DNA from: Limnohabitans sp. Rim8
GTDB taxonomy: Bacteria; Pseudomonadota; Gammaproteobacteria; Burkholderiales; Burkholderiaceae_C
Assembly: GCA_945897465.1 (NCBI GenBank)
Contig: CAMDFK010000004.1
Span: forward strand, 62,001 to 126,000
DNA length: 64,000 bases
Direction: 5' to 3'
The translations under genes and the position numbers were made by a program. The notes under the pieces were generated by a model, which worked only from the letters and a program-made list of their open reading frames with translations, was not told the origin of the DNA and did no database searches. Shown here one piece after another: positions 11,641 to 21,333 of this stretch. Numbering within the stretch: the stretch's first letter is position 1; each line of letters begins with the position of its first letter.

Positions 11641-13784
11641 GCGGCAATGCCTTCCAGTCGGCGCTCGATGCGGTTTTGCAGCCAGCCGATCACGCGCTGG
11701 CGCAGGCCTTGTTTGAAGCGGTCCCAGGCGCTGGGGTTGTTGATGATCTCGGCCCGGTAAAACGAGGGGCAAAGCACCGCCGCGTGCGCGACCTCGCCGC
11801 ACAGACCACAGCCCACGCAGCTGTCGGCCACGGCCGCCACCGGGTCTTGGCGCAGCGGATCGGGGTTGGGCTTGATGCTCAGCGACGGGCAGCCCGACAG
11901 GCGGATGCACGAGTGGTCGCCGGTGCAGGTGTCGGGGTCGATGCCAAAGCGCTCACGCACCACGCGCTCGCCTTTTTGAATGCGCTGGCGAATCAGCGGC
12001 TTGACGCGGCGCTGGCGGTTGAGCATGCACTCGCTTTGCGCCACGATGACCTTGGGGCCTTGCTGCTTCGTGGTCAGGGCTTCACGCAGGGCCTGACGCA
12101 TCTGGTCCAAGCTGTAGGTGTTGGTCACGGTCTTGACCCACTCCACGCCCACGCCGCGAACGGCTTTTTCAATCGGGTTGTTGGTGTTGCGAATCGGGTT
12201 GATGGCTTTGGACGACAGCACGTCCTGCCCGCCGGTCGCAGCCGAATAGCCGTTGTCCACCACCAGCAGCAGGTTGTCGGACTGGTTGAACACCGCATTG
12301 CCCACGCCGCTGGTCAGGCCGTTGTGCCAAAAGCCCCCGTCGCCCATGATGGAGACGGTGCGCTTGCTGGTTTCGCTGGTGTTGAAGGCCGAGGCACCGG
12401 CCCAGCCCAGGCCATAACCCATGGTGGTGGCACCGATGTTGAAGGGCGGCAGGATCGAAAACAAATGACAACCGATGTCGCAGCTGACATGGTGATGACC
12501 CAGCTCTTTTTCGACCATTTTGATGGCCGTGAAGATGGGCCGCTCCGGACAACCGGTGCAAAACGAGGGCGGGCGGGGATGCACCTGGGCCACGGCTTCG
12601 CGGATCGCCAGTTGGTTGCTCGCTTGAACTGCGGGCACCGTTGCTGGCAGCAGGTGCGCCGCGTATTGCGAGATGAACGCCCGGATGCCTTTCAGCACCA
12701 CCCCACCGGTATATTCGCCGCCCATGGGCAACACATCCTTGCCATGGACCTCAGTGTTCAGCCCCGCCTTGTGCAAGATGCTGTGGATGTTTTGCTCGAT
12801 GAAATCGGGCTGGCCCTCTTCGACCACCAGCAAGCCGCGCTTGCCCGCGCAAAAGCGCTTGAACTCGTCGTCCACCAGCGGGTAGGTGATGTTCAGCACA
12901 TAAATCGGAATATCGGTTTGGCCGAAGTCGTCCGCCAGGCCCAGCAACTGAAGCGCACGCACCACGCCGTTGTACAGACCGCCTTGCAGCACGATGCCAA
13001 AGTCCTGCGCGCCTTCAGAAAAGAATTCGTTGAGTTGGTGTTCCTGAATGAACTGGACCGCAGCGGGCCAGCGCTGGTGTGTTTTTTCCTGCTCGTGCAG
13101 GTAACTGGCGGGCGGCAGCACGATGCGGTTGACATCGCGTTTGGGGTTCTCGATCGCATCCTTGAGTGTGAACTGGGGCCGCACATTGTCACGGGTGGGA
13201 AAGCGGCCATGCACATGGCAGGCGCGGATGCGCAGCTCCAGCATCACCGGCGTGTTGCTGGCCTCTGACAGTTCGAAACCTTTTTCCACCGCGTGCACGA
13301 TGCTGGGCAGGTTGGGGCGGGGGTCAATCAGCCAAACCTGCGACTTCATGGCAAAGGCGTGCGAGCGCTCTTGCATGATGCTGGAGCCTTCGCCGTAGTC
13401 CTCGCCCACGATCAGCATGGCCCCACCGGTGACACCACCCGAAGCCAGATTGGCCAGCGCATCCGACGCCACATTGGTGCCCACGGTGGATTTGAAGGTG
13501 ACGGCGCCGCGCAAAGGGTAGTTGACCGAGGCGGCCAAAGTGGCGGCGGCCGTGGCTTCCGAGGCGCTGTGCTCGAAATGCACCCCCAGTTCTTGCAGGA
13601 TGTCGTTGGCGTCGGTCAGCACATCCATCAGGTGCGAGATCGGCGCACCTTGGTAGCCTGCCACATACGACACGCCCGACTGCAGCAAAGCCTTGGTCAC
13701 GGCCAAAATGCCTTCGCCATGGAATTCGTCGCCATCGCCCAAGCGCAGTTTTTGCACCTCTTGCACAAATGAGCGTTCAGCCAT
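11637..13784 (-). CDS. iorA: Indolepyruvate ferredoxin oxidoreductase, alpha subunit
   Basis: 715-residue thiamine-diphosphate subunit. It has an N-terminal pyrimidine-binding domain (GYQGAPISHLMD near residue 41) and a ThDP-binding region (SIMGDGGFWHNGLTSG with the downstream VVDNGYSAATGGQD, near residues 465-505). A C-terminal ferredoxin-like part has Cys clusters CTGDHSCIRLSGCPS and CVGCGLCGEVAHAAVLC near residues 610-670. The Cys spacing resembles one or two 4Fe-4S sites. It heads the iorAB-dctPQM operon and is divergent from a LysR gene. Indolepyruvate, phenylpyruvate or hydroxyphenylpyruvate are the known substrates of the family; which is used here is unknown. Confidence 0.9.
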
Positions 13785-13879
13785 GCCCGCAACCTTTCAC
13801 GGGGTTTTCAACCCCTCAGTGACCCATTGAATGGATTTCAATGTAGATGAGCGGCGCGGGCTGTGCAAATGGATTCTTC

Positions 13880-13894
13880 CAATGGTGTACATTG
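13880..13894. promoter_or_regulatory. Candidate LysR operator CAATG-N5-CATTG
   Basis: A perfect inverted repeat CAATG (13880-13884) GTGTA CATTG (13890-13894), nested in a looser ATTC/GAAT pair (13873 and 13902), lies between iorA and the divergent LysR gene. The position fits an operator controlling both. The remaining gap is short and AT-rich, as expected for a promoter. Confidence 0.45.
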
Positions 13895-13946
13895 ACATTC
13901 TGAATAATTGGTGGCAACCCTTATTTGTTTGAGCCATGGGGTCAGC

Positions 13947-14861
13947 ATGAATTTCCGGCAACTCGATTTGAACCTCTTGCGGGTGCTGGTGGCCATCCAC
14001 CGCAGCCGCTCGGTCACGGCGGCGGGCAAGGCCCTGGCCTTGTCGCAGCCCGCTACCAGCAACGCCTTGGCCCGTTTGCGCGAATTTTTTGGCGATGAAT
14101 TGTTTGTACGCTCGCCCGCTGGTTTGCAGCCCACGCGGCTCTGCGAACAACTGGCACCCGCCATGCAGTCGCAGTTGCTGGTCATGGAAAGCCTGGTGCT
14201 GAACCATCAGCCTTTTGACGCCTCCAGCAGCCAACGCCATTGGCGTTTGTCTTTGTCCGACTTGGGCGAAATCTTGTTCTTGCCGCGCCTGGCTTCGGCG
14301 TTGCGCCACGAATCCCCGCAATCCAGTTTGTCCAATGTGTCGGTGGATGCCTCCCAAGTGGCGGCAGCCCTGGAGTCGCGTGACATCGACATGGCCATCG
14401 GCATCCTCAAGCCACAACACCGTGGCGTACGCAGCCAGTCGCTGTTCAAAGAACGCTACATGGCCATTTCTTCCAAAGATTGGTCACCTACACCCCGCGG
14501 GCGTGGGCGCACCCTCAGCCCTGCGCAATTGGCACAAGCGAATTTTGTGGTGGTCTCGCCCACAGCGACCTTCCATGGGAGCGTAGAAAAAATGCTGGCG
14601 GGCATGAAACTGCAAGACCGCATTTTGGTGCGTCCCCGCCACTTTGGCGCGATCGCCGAGCTGGCGCAAAACACCGATTTGCTGTGCATCGTGCCCGAGA
14701 TGTACGCCCGCGAACTGAGCCAGCGCGTGCAGCTGCAGATGTGGACCATCGACGACGCGCCTGTGTACGAGGTCAACCTCGTCTGGCACAGCAGCACCGA
14801 GCAGGACTCGGATCAGCAGTGGATGCGGGGGGTGATTGAGAGGCTGTTCACGCGCAATTGA
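13947..14861 (+). CDS. LysR-family transcriptional regulator
   Basis: 304-residue LysR regulator of the NodD/LeuO-like type, with the characteristic start MNFRQLDLNLLRVLVAI and helix-turn-helix (SVTAAGKALALSQPATSNAL near residues 21-40). The ATG at 13947 is chosen because it begins this conserved N-terminus; an upstream in-frame start at 13908 adds only thirteen non-conserved residues. It is divergent from iorAB-dctPQM and is probably its activator, responding to the transported acid or an intermediate. Both gene sets lie inside the segment bracketed by the DUF6172 repeats. Confidence 0.9.
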   Translation: MNFRQLDLNLLRVLVAIHRSRSVTAAGKALALSQPATSNALARLREFFGDELFVRSPAGLQPTRLCEQLAPAMQSQLLVMESLVLNHQPFDASSSQRHWRLSLSDLGEILFLPRLASALRHESPQSSLSNVSVDASQVAAALESRDIDMAIGILKPQHRGVRSQSLFKERYMAISSKDWSPTPRGRGRTLSPAQLAQANFVVVSPTATFHGSVEKMLAGMKLQDRILVRPRHFGAIAELAQNTDLLCIVPEMYARELSQRVQLQMWTIDDAPVYEVNLVWHSSTEQDSDQQWMRGVIERLFTRN

Positions 14862-14962
14862 CGTGCAGACAAACGCTGTCTTGATGCGGTTTCGTCCAGA
14901 GCGTGAATGGCGACGTTTGGAAGATCTGACGTTGCCTGATGTGGGGTCTGTCGCTTTTTGCC

Positions 14963-15295
14963 TCAATACCCGGCGTCATCGTCCGGGTGATCCAGATCAT
15001 CCAGGCCTTGTGCCTTGATCACCCGCACGCCGTGCTTGCTCAAAATCTCCACGTAAACCGATGTGGCGCCTGTTTTGGCGGCGGCATCGACCGTTTCGAT
15101 CACGGCACCGACACGCACCACTTCGGCGCTGTCGGCGGTCAGGCCCACCTTGCAGTCAAAGTCCCAAAAGTCCACGCCCTTGGGCAGGGCGCGGTTACGT
15201 TCGCGCTTGAAGTATTTGCGGATCTCGTGCTTGACGGCTTCGAGCACGCGGTCGGGGTGCTTGCCTTCGGCTTGCAGGGGGATGTTCTTTTTCAT
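14963..15295 (-). CDS. DUF6172 family protein, intact copy
   Basis: 110-residue small cytoplasmic protein of unknown function, starting MKKNIPLQAEGKHPDRVLEA. It has a conserved centre (KYFKRERNRALPKGVDFWDF near residues 29-48) and an acidic C-terminus. It starts at 15295, and later in-frame Met codons are absent. I recognise it as DUF6172, a short family frequent in proteobacteria, and no function is assigned. Its last ~40 codons are duplicated at 7029-7148, with 45 identical bases. The intact gene therefore marks the right edge of the indolepyruvate/TRAP segment. Confidence 0.75.
   Translation of the reverse strand: MKKNIPLQAEGKHPDRVLEAVKHEIRKYFKRERNRALPKGVDFWDFDCKVGLTADSAEVVRVGAVIETVDAAAKTGATSVYVEILSKHGVRVIKAQGLDDLDHPDDDAGY
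15041..15085. repeat. 45-base direct repeat, right copy
   Basis: Identical to 7104-7148 and in the same orientation; inside the intact DUF6172 coding sequence. The distance between copies is about 7.94 kb. Confidence 0.9.
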
Positions 15296-15432
15296 GGGGG
15301 GTCCTGAGGCGTGGGCAAGCGCCCGGTCCGGACGTGAATGCAGGAACGAATTATCGCTGTTTTGCCCAGCGCGCCTCGGGGCTTGGGTGGGCTGGCTTGC
15401 GCATTTATATGCGTTCATGCAAAAATGCAGAC

Positions 15433-15714
15433 ATGCGTACTTCACTTGATTTTCCTGACGCGCTGTTCAAGCACCTCAAAACCCGGGCCGCCCAAGAGGG
15501 CAGGACCCTGCGCGACCTGGTCATTGAACTGGTGGAACGGGGCTTGACCGCCCGCGAGGTGGTGGACCCGCAAAAGCGGTTTGAGGCCAGACCGGTATTT
15601 GGTTCAAGCAATCCAGCGGCAAGGCCAGTGCATTTCATGAGCAATGCCGCTTTGTATGAAATCATGAACGAGGACGACGATGAGCGTGCCATCCAATTCA
15701 TGGCGCGTCGCTGA
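15433..15714 (+). CDS. VapB-like ribbon-helix-helix antitoxin
   Basis: 93-residue protein beginning MRTSLDFPDALFKHLKTRAA, a ribbon-helix-helix DNA-binding segment (beta strand RTSLDFP, then two helices through DLVIELVERGL near residue 36). An acidic C-terminal tail (NEDDDERAIQFM) could bind the toxin. The next gene, a PIN-domain protein, overlaps it by 35 bases, the standard antitoxin-toxin order. It would neutralise the toxin and repress the operon. The start at 15433 follows a gap to the divergent DUF6172 gene. The longer open frame upstream is not conserved in composition. Confidence 0.8.
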   Translation: MRTSLDFPDALFKHLKTRAAQEGRTLRDLVIELVERGLTAREVVDPQKRFEARPVFGSSNPAARPVHFMSNAALYEIMNEDDDERAIQFMARR

Positions 15715-16183
15715 GGCAACGCCCAGCTGGCGTTTGTCCTCAGGCGATTTTCTTGACGTGTATGTGTGGTTGATCTTGTCTTACCGATCGCACGAGTTCC
15801 ATGCCGTGGCATCGCGTTATTGGCAGTCGGCGTGCGAAAATAGCACGCCTTTTTGGTTCAGTCGTCACAGCATGATGGGCTTGGTGCGCTTGTTGGTGCA
15901 GCCCCGCGTGATGGGCCCTGATGTCATGACGATTCACCAAGCGCTGGACGTCTACCGCAAGTGGTTGGATACACCTCAGGTGGCTTTGTTGCCCGAACCG
16001 CCCGGCTTTGATGATGCCTTGATCCGTTTGATGGGCACTGGTTCTGCACCCTTGCCCGCACATTTGTGGACCGACCTGTGCCTGGCAGCCACCGCCCAAA
16101 GCGCAGGCCTGCGCATGGTCACCTTCGACCGTGACTTTGAGCGTTTTGGGCTGGAGCGCTGCTTGGTTTTGCCGAGTCAGTGA
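15680..16183 (+). CDS. VapC-like PIN-domain ribonuclease toxin
   Basis: 167-residue PIN-domain protein with SGDFLDVYVWLILSYRSHEFH near residues 21-41, carrying the first catalytic Asp. It also has a central acidic region and FDRDFERFGLERCL near the C-terminus (residues 150-163), carrying the last catalytic acid. It is expected to cleave RNA when released from the antitoxin. In most relatives the motif reads DVNVWL; here Asn is replaced by Tyr (DVYVWL). The catalytic Asp is intact, so activity may persist. The start ATG 15680 lies inside the antitoxin gene. The 3' end overlaps the convergent exported-protein gene by 7 bases. Confidence 0.8.
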   Translation: MSVPSNSWRVAEATPSWRLSSGDFLDVYVWLILSYRSHEFHAVASRYWQSACENSTPFWFSRHSMMGLVRLLVQPRVMGPDVMTIHQALDVYRKWLDTPQVALLPEPPGFDDALIRLMGTGSAPLPAHLWTDLCLAATAQSAGLRMVTFDRDFERFGLERCLVLPSQ

Positions 16184-16644
16184 CCCGACTGAAACCGAAA
16201 TTTGAGCTGAAAACTGACCGCGCCATACAGCCGGTTCTGGAGGGGCGGCACCAGCGCCACATTCAGGCCCCAGTGCTGGCCTTCCAGGCTGGCGGTAGGG
16301 ATGAGGGCCGGAAACCAGCCGCCCTCATAGGCATTGGGGTAGCCGTTGAAAGCCCCCGCCACCACGCCGAGCTTCACGCCTGCCCAAGTCCAGGGTTGGT
16401 AGTAGGCACCCACATAGTTCGAGTTGGCGTTGTTGCTATTGCGAAAACGCCCGGCTGTGGCCGACCAGGTGTCGTCGATGCGGTGTTCGATACCGATGCC
16501 AGGGTTGGCATTCCGCAGGCCTTTGTGGCTGTCAAAGTGCGCCGAGTAAAACCCGGCATTCACCCAGACGCGGCTGGCGTCGAACTCTGCGTGGGCCGTC
16601 AGTGCGGCCAAGCTGGCGCAAAGCAGGCAAGCCAAACGTTTCAT
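16177..16644 (-). CDS. Exported beta-rich protein, probably outer-membrane; function unknown
   Basis: 155 residues with a clear Sec signal peptide (MKRLACLLCASLAALTAHA, cleavage after AHA). An alternating, aromatic-rich sequence follows (GAYYQPWTWAGVKLGVVAG, LYGAVSFQLKFRF) and ends in a Phe-rich amphipathic strand, as in small outer-membrane barrels. I do not recognise a named family. Its size and pattern are compatible with small barrels such as PagP-like enzymes, but no catalytic motif is visible. It lies 8 bases downstream of hemL's stop on the other side of the divergent/convergent junction, with VapC convergent. Confidence 0.6.
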   Translation of the reverse strand: MKRLACLLCASLAALTAHAEFDASRVWVNAGFYSAHFDSHKGLRNANPGIGIEHRIDDTWSATAGRFRNSNNANSNYVGAYYQPWTWAGVKLGVVAGAFNGYPNAYEGGWFPALIPTASLEGQHWGLNVALVPPLQNRLYGAVSFQLKFRFQSGH

Positions 16645-16652
16645 AGAGTGGC

Positions 16653-17948
16653 TCAGAGCGACTTGAACACGTCAGCCGCTACACGCACTGTCTCGGCGAT
16701 GTCGGCTTCGGTGTGGGCAGCACTCACAAAACCGGCTTCGTACAAAGCGGGGGCGATATAAACACCACCGTCCAACAAGCCGTGGAACAACTTGTTGAAC
16801 TTGGGGCTGTCGCTGGTCATCACTTTGGCGTAGTTTTGGGGCAGCTCGGGCAGCAAGAAAAAGCCGAACATGCCGCCTTGGCAATCGCCCACAAAGGGCA
16901 CACCCGCCGCAGCGGCAGCGCCCGTCAGGCCATCGACCAGGCTTTGGGTGCGGGCACCCAAGGCGTCAAAAAAGCCGGGCTTGGCGATTTCGCGCAGCGT
17001 TGTGAGTCCGCAAGCGGTGGCCACCGGGTTGCCACTCAATGTACCCGCTTGGTAGACCGGGCCAGTGGGCGCTAATTTGGACATGATCTCGCGCGGGCCA
17101 CCAAAGGCTGCCAAGGGCATGCCGCCGCCAATCACTTTGCCCAGCACCGTCATGTCCGGCTTGAAGCCGGGAATGAGCTGGGCGTAAACGCTTTGTGCGC
17201 TGCCCAAAGCCACACGGAAGCCGGACATGACTTCGTCAAACACCAACAAGGCACCGTGCTGTGTGCACAACTCGCGGCAACGCGTCATGAAGGGCACGCT
17301 GGCCCGCACAAAGTTCATGTTGCCCGCAATCGGTTCGATCATCACGCAGGCCAGTTCTTGGCCGTGCAGAGCAAAGGCCTCTTCCAGTTGCTGGATGTTG
17401 TTGTATTCGAGCACCAAGGTGTCGCGCACCACTTCGGGCGGCACACCTGCGCTGGTGGGGTTGCCAAAGGTGGCCAGGCCTGAGCCGGCTTTGACCAGCA
17501 GCGCATCGGCATGGCCGTGGTAGCAGCCTTCGAACTTGATGAATTTGCTGCGGCCGGTGGCCCCGCGTGCCAAGCGCAGGGCGCTCATGCCCGCTTCGGT
17601 GCCCGAACTCACCAAGCGCACCATCTCCATCGAAGGGATGTGCTTCAGAATTTCTTCGGCCAACTCGATTTCGCGCTCGGTGGGGGCGCCAAACGAAAAG
17701 CCATCGAGCGCCGCTTTTTGCACTGCTTCGAGCACAGCGGGGTGGCCGTGGCCCAAGATCATCGGGCCCCAGGAGCCGATGTAGTCGATGTATTTATGAC
17801 CGTTGGCGTCCCAAAAATACGCGCCTTGGGCACGCTGCACAAAGCGCGGTGTGCCGCCAACAGCACGAAAGGCACGCACAGGGGAGTTGACCCCACCAGG
17901 GATCACTTGGACTGCGCGGTCAAAAAGGGCTTGGTTGCGGTCGGTCAT
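16653..17948 (-). CDS. hemL: Glutamate-1-semialdehyde 2,1-aminomutase
   Basis: 431-residue PLP enzyme making 5-aminolevulinate from glutamate-1-semialdehyde, the second committed step of the C5 haem pathway. Conserved blocks are [10 protein letters not shown] near residue 19, [15 protein letters not shown] near residue 114, [19 protein letters not shown] near residue 234, and the PLP lysine in [12 protein letters not shown] (Lys271). ATG 17948 was chosen because [12 protein letters not shown] is the usual N-terminus; an in-frame ATG 21 bases upstream is possible. It follows thiD on the same strand by 17 bases. Confidence 0.95.
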   Translation of the reverse strand: MTDRNQALFDRAVQVIPGGVNSPVRAFRAVGGTPRFVQRAQGAYFWDANGHKYIDYIGSWGPMILGHGHPAVLEAVQKAALDGFSFGAPTEREIELAEEILKHIPSMEMVRLVSSGTEAGMSALRLARGATGRSKFIKFEGCYHGHADALLVKAGSGLATFGNPTSAGVPPEVVRDTLVLEYNNIQQLEEAFALHGQELACVMIEPIAGNMNFVRASVPFMTRCRELCTQHGALLVFDEVMSGFRVALGSAQSVYAQLIPGFKPDMTVLGKVIGGGMPLAAFGGPREIMSKLAPTGPVYQAGTLSGNPVATACGLTTLREIAKPGFFDALGARTQSLVDGLTGAAAAAGVPFVGDCQGGMFGFFLLPELPQNYAKVMTSDSPKFNKLFHGLLDGGVYIAPALYEAGFVSAAHTEADIAETVRVAADVFKSL

Positions 17949-17965
17949 GGTGTTTGTCTCTGTCT

Positions 17966-18907
17966 TCAATGTTTGGTTTCGTTGAAAGGCACTTCAAAAT
18001 AATCTGATCCCGGGTGCACTTCGGGGCCGTCATCTTCGGCTTCTTCGTCTTCGGGGAGCGCCCAGAACAGGCGGTCCGGAATGACCTGACCCATGCCGGG
18101 CCGAAAGCCTTCGTCCAGGCACCGGTCCAGGTAATGCAAGGCTTCGCTGGTGGCTTCTGGCAAGTCCATGCCTGTGGCCAGCAAGGCGGCCAGCGCAGCG
18201 GTGAGCGTGTCGCCCGCACCCGCAAACACCGCCTCGATGCGTTCAAACTTTTCGTGGGCCAGCACGGTCTCGGGCGATGCCAGCACGTTGTCAATGTGTT
18301 GCTCGGGCAGGGGTAAGCCGGTCACCAGGGTGTAGGGCACACCCAGTTCGGCCGCGGCTTTGGCGATGTCGCGGGGCCCGGGGTTGCGCTCGCCGCGCCA
18401 GTCGGGCAGCAACCAGCGGCGCAGGGTGCTGTGGTGGCCCACCAGCACGCTGGTTTGGGGCAGCAGCAATTCGCGAAAAGCGTCTAAATAAGCGTCGATC
18501 TTGTCTTCTTCCCACCAAGACAGGTTGGGCATGTAGGCCACAACCGGTACACCGATGTAGTCGTCCGACAGCTCAGCAATCACTGCCAGGCTCTCGGGCG
18601 TGCCGACAAAGCCAACCTTGATGACCTGCACCGGCACGTCCTCGGCCACAGCGCGGGCTTGGTCGTGAACGGCTTCGTCGTCCAAGGGGTAAAAGTCGGT
18701 GATGCTGCTGGTGTCGCGCACATAAGTGCCTGTACATACGGGCAAGCAATGCGCACCGACCGAAGCCATGGCCACTGCGTCGCAACCCAGTCCGCCAGCC
18801 CCACTGGGGTCGTTGGCATTGAACGACAGTACACAGGCCAAAGAGGCCGACTCTTCGTCATCCGGGCGTGGGTCGATGTCGGTGATGGCGGGCTTGGGAT
18901 CGGTCAT
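17966..18907 (-). CDS. thiD: Hydroxymethylpyrimidine/phosphomethylpyrimidine kinase (ThiD-like)
   Basis: 313-residue ribokinase-fold kinase for the pyrimidine branch of thiamine synthesis. [18 protein letters not shown] near residues 29-46 is the substrate/ATP loop, and [17 protein letters not shown] near residues 230-246 carries the catalytic GAGDT. N- and C-terminal tails rich in Asp/Glu are longer than in E. coli ThiD (~266 residues). No TPP riboswitch is apparent in the short upstream gap. It is transcribed with hemL. Confidence 0.88.
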   Translation of the reverse strand: MTDPKPAITDIDPRPDDEESASLACVLSFNANDPSGAGGLGCDAVAMASVGAHCLPVCTGTYVRDTSSITDFYPLDDEAVHDQARAVAEDVPVQVIKVGFVGTPESLAVIAELSDDYIGVPVVAYMPNLSWWEEDKIDAYLDAFRELLLPQTSVLVGHHSTLRRWLLPDWRGERNPGPRDIAKAAAELGVPYTLVTGLPLPEQHIDNVLASPETVLAHEKFERIEAVFAGAGDTLTAALAALLATGMDLPEATSEALHYLDRCLDEGFRPGMGQVIPDRLFWALPEDEEAEDDGPEVHPGSDYFEVPFNETKH

Positions 18908-19009
18908 TGAAGGTCAAATGTCAGGGCCAAGACTTGCCGGTCGGGGCGGGTCTTGAATGGGCCGATACAATCAAATCATTCTATTCGACTCTCTGACTGC
19001 GACACTGTG

Positions 19010-19180
19010 ATGGAACACAAAACCTGGATGTGCTTGATTTGCGGCTGGATTTACGACGAAGCCGCGGGTGACCCCGAGCATGGCATCGCCCCTGGCACCA
19101 AATGGGAAGATGTGCCCATGAACTGGACTTGCCCCGAGTGCGCAGCCCGCAAGGAAGACTTTGAGATGGTCGCCATCTGA
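19010..19180 (+). CDS. Rubredoxin
   Basis: 56-residue rubredoxin with two metal-binding pairs, CLICG near residue 7 and CPECA near residue 40, which bind a single iron. It carries the conserved WIYDEAAGDPEHGIAPGT core. It acts as a small one-electron carrier, often for alkane hydroxylases or oxidative-stress reductases; no partner is nearby. ATG 19010 gives the family-length protein. A TACAAT at 18966-18971 is a plausible -10 for its promoter. Confidence 0.95.
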   Translation: MEHKTWMCLICGWIYDEAAGDPEHGIAPGTKWEDVPMNWTCPECAARKEDFEMVAI

Positions 19181-20656
19181 TCAGTCGTTTTTTTTCTTGA
19201 CCACGGCGTACCGCGCCAAGGTTGTTTCGCGGGCTTCGGCGTGGTCCACGATGGGGGCAGGGTAGGTCTTGCCGATCACCACCCCCGCTGCCTGCAATTC
19301 CATGGGTTTGGCCAGCCACGGCGCATGCAATGAGGCCGTTGGCAAATCGGCCAGTTCCGGCACATAGCGGCGGATGAATTTGCCTTCGGGGTCAAACTTT
19401 TCACTTTGGCTGATCGGGTTGAAGATGCGAAAGTAGGGCTGCGCGTCACATCCGCTGGAACTGGCCCACTGCCAGCCGCCGTTGTTGGCCGACAAATCGA
19501 AGTCGTTCAGTTGCTTGGCAAAGTACTTTTCGCCCCAGCGCCAGTCGATGCCCAAATCCTTCACCAAAAAGCTCGCCACCACCATGCGCAGGCGGTTGTG
19601 CATGTAGCCGGTCTGGTTGATCTGGCGCATGGCCGCGTCCACCAGCGGGTAGCCGGTGCGGGCTTCGCACCAGGCGTTGAACAGTTTGTGGGCGTGCGGG
19701 CCGTGCGCCCATTCAATCGCGTCGTACTCGGGTTTGAAGCTATGGCCGCGGCCCACATGGGCAAAGTTGTGCAGCACCTGCACATAAAAGTCGCGCCAAA
19801 TCAGCTCTGACAGCCACACACTGGCCCCCACGCTGCCCGCCAGCATACGGGGGTGCGCCTCGCGGGCCAGCTGGCGGATGGACACCGTGCCAAAGCGCAA
19901 ATGCACACTCAAATAGCTGGGGCCTTTGACGGCGGGAAAGTTGCGTGTGTCTTCGTACTGGTCAATGCGGGTCAAAAAGTCTTGCAGCAAGGCCTGTGCG
20001 CCCGACTCGCCGGTGGGGATTTTCAGGGCTTGCAGGTTGGTGGGCTCAAAGCCCATGTCGGCCAAGCTGGGCACGGGCTGCGCCAGATCGTCTGGCCGGG
20101 GGGCCAGGCGAGCCGCCAGGGGGGCGACCTCGAAAGCCTGAAGGTCGTCGGGCGTGATTTTCTTCAGCCAGGCATTTTTGTAAGGCGTGAAAACGCTGAA
20201 GGGCTTGGCCATCTGCGTCAGCACCTCGTTGCGCTCAAACACCACATGGTCCTTGTAGGTCTGCAGCACGATGCCGTGGTCGGCCAGGTGGCCGCGCACC
20301 TGGATGTCCCGGGCCAGCGCCAGGGGCTCGTCGTCGTGGTTGGCAAACACCACCTGCGCTTGCAGGTGCTGGGCCAGCTTGACGATTTTGTCCTTGGCCA
20401 TGCCGTGGCGAACGATCAGGCCCGCCTGGGGGTGGACCGCCAACTCGCGCAAGCGGGCATCTACCTCGACCAGCGACTCGCGGATGAACTCGACCCGGCG
20501 GTCGGCGCGGGGCAGGGCGTCCAGGATTTCGGTGTCGAACACAAACGCCACATGCACGCGCTGGCAGTGCTTCAGGGCCTGGTGCAGGGCCGCGTGGTCA
20601 CTCACACGCAGATCGCGCCGCAGCCAGACCAGGCCACAAGAAAAAGGGGTTTCCAT
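19181..20656 (-). CDS. phrB: Deoxyribodipyrimidine photolyase
   Basis: 491-residue cryptochrome/photolyase-family enzyme that uses light to repair cyclobutane pyrimidine dimers. The N-terminal antenna domain begins with LVWLRRDLRVSDHAAL. The C-terminal FAD domain has the signature WQWASSSGCDAQPYFRIFNP near residues 380-400 and VDAAMRQINQTGYMHNRLRM near residues 335-354. ATG 20656 was preferred over an ATG nine codons upstream because the protein begins right at the conserved antenna domain. It ends adjacent to the rubredoxin stop (convergent). Confidence 0.95.
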   Translation of the reverse strand: METPFSCGLVWLRRDLRVSDHAALHQALKHCQRVHVAFVFDTEILDALPRADRRVEFIRESLVEVDARLRELAVHPQAGLIVRHGMAKDKIVKLAQHLQAQVVFANHDDEPLALARDIQVRGHLADHGIVLQTYKDHVVFERNEVLTQMAKPFSVFTPYKNAWLKKITPDDLQAFEVAPLAARLAPRPDDLAQPVPSLADMGFEPTNLQALKIPTGESGAQALLQDFLTRIDQYEDTRNFPAVKGPSYLSVHLRFGTVSIRQLAREAHPRMLAGSVGASVWLSELIWRDFYVQVLHNFAHVGRGHSFKPEYDAIEWAHGPHAHKLFNAWCEARTGYPLVDAAMRQINQTGYMHNRLRMVVASFLVKDLGIDWRWGEKYFAKQLNDFDLSANNGGWQWASSSGCDAQPYFRIFNPISQSEKFDPEGKFIRRYVPELADLPTASLHAPWLAKPMELQAAGVVIGKTYPAPIVDHAEARETTLARYAVVKKKND

Positions 20657-20730
20657 CAAGTTATGCCGGTTAGAGTCAAACAATGCACCCTGGGTCCCGT
20701 CTTCAGAAACAGGGCCGCTAAAATCGGCGC

Positions 20731-21333
20731 ATGAATGCCGATTCTGCCTCCATTGACCTCAAGCATCATTTCCTGATCGCCATGCCCGGGTTGGAGGACG
20801 AGACATTTGCCCGCAGCGTCGTCTACATGTGCGAGCACAGCGCCCGCGGGGCCATGGGCCTGATCATCAACAAGCCCGCCGACATCAGCATGCGCCTCCT
20901 GTTTGACAAGGTGGAGTTGCCCCTGCGCCGTGAAGATTTGATGGAAAACCCTGTGGGCCATGGTGGCCCGGTGCAAACCGAGCGCGGCTTTGTGTTGCAC
21001 GACCCGGTGCGCATGGACCAGCCTGAACAAGACTGCGGATCCATTTACGCCTCGACCCTCACCGTGCCCGGCGGGCTGGAGATGACCACCTCGCGTGATG
21101 TGCTCGAGGCCCTGTCCTCGGGCGCTGGCCCCCGACGTGTTCTGGTCACGCTGGGCTATGCATCCTGGGGGGAGGGGCAGCTCGAATCCGAGCTGGGTGA
21201 GAACACCTGGCTCACCGTTCCTGCCTCGGCCCATGTGATTTTTGAGGTGCCCATGCCCGAGCGCTACGACCGCGCCCTGGACCTCTTGGGCCTGAAAAGT
21301 TGGATGCTCTCGCCCGACGCGGGGCACGCATGA
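20731..21333 (+). CDS. yqgE: YqgE/AlgH family protein (UPF0301)
   Basis: 200-residue YqgE family protein with the family start HFLIAMPGLEDETFARSVVY near residues 11-30 and GPRRVLVTLGYASWGEGQLE near residues 132-151. The molecular function is not established; it is commonly encoded beside ruvX/yqgF, as here. TAAAAT at 20719-20724 lies only six bases before the ATG, so the transcript may be leaderless or nearly so. It overlaps ruvX by ATGA. Confidence 0.92.
   Translation: MNADSASIDLKHHFLIAMPGLEDETFARSVVYMCEHSARGAMGLIINKPADISMRLLFDKVELPLRREDLMENPVGHGGPVQTERGFVLHDPVRMDQPEQDCGSIYASTLTVPGGLEMTTSRDVLEALSSGAGPRRVLVTLGYASWGEGQLESELGENTWLTVPASAHVIFEVPMPERYDRALDLLGLKSWMLSPDAGHA

Noticed and set aside
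16177..16644. Assigning PagP lipid A palmitoyltransferase
   Set aside because: Only the size and beta-rich pattern agree; no PagP catalytic residues could be identified.
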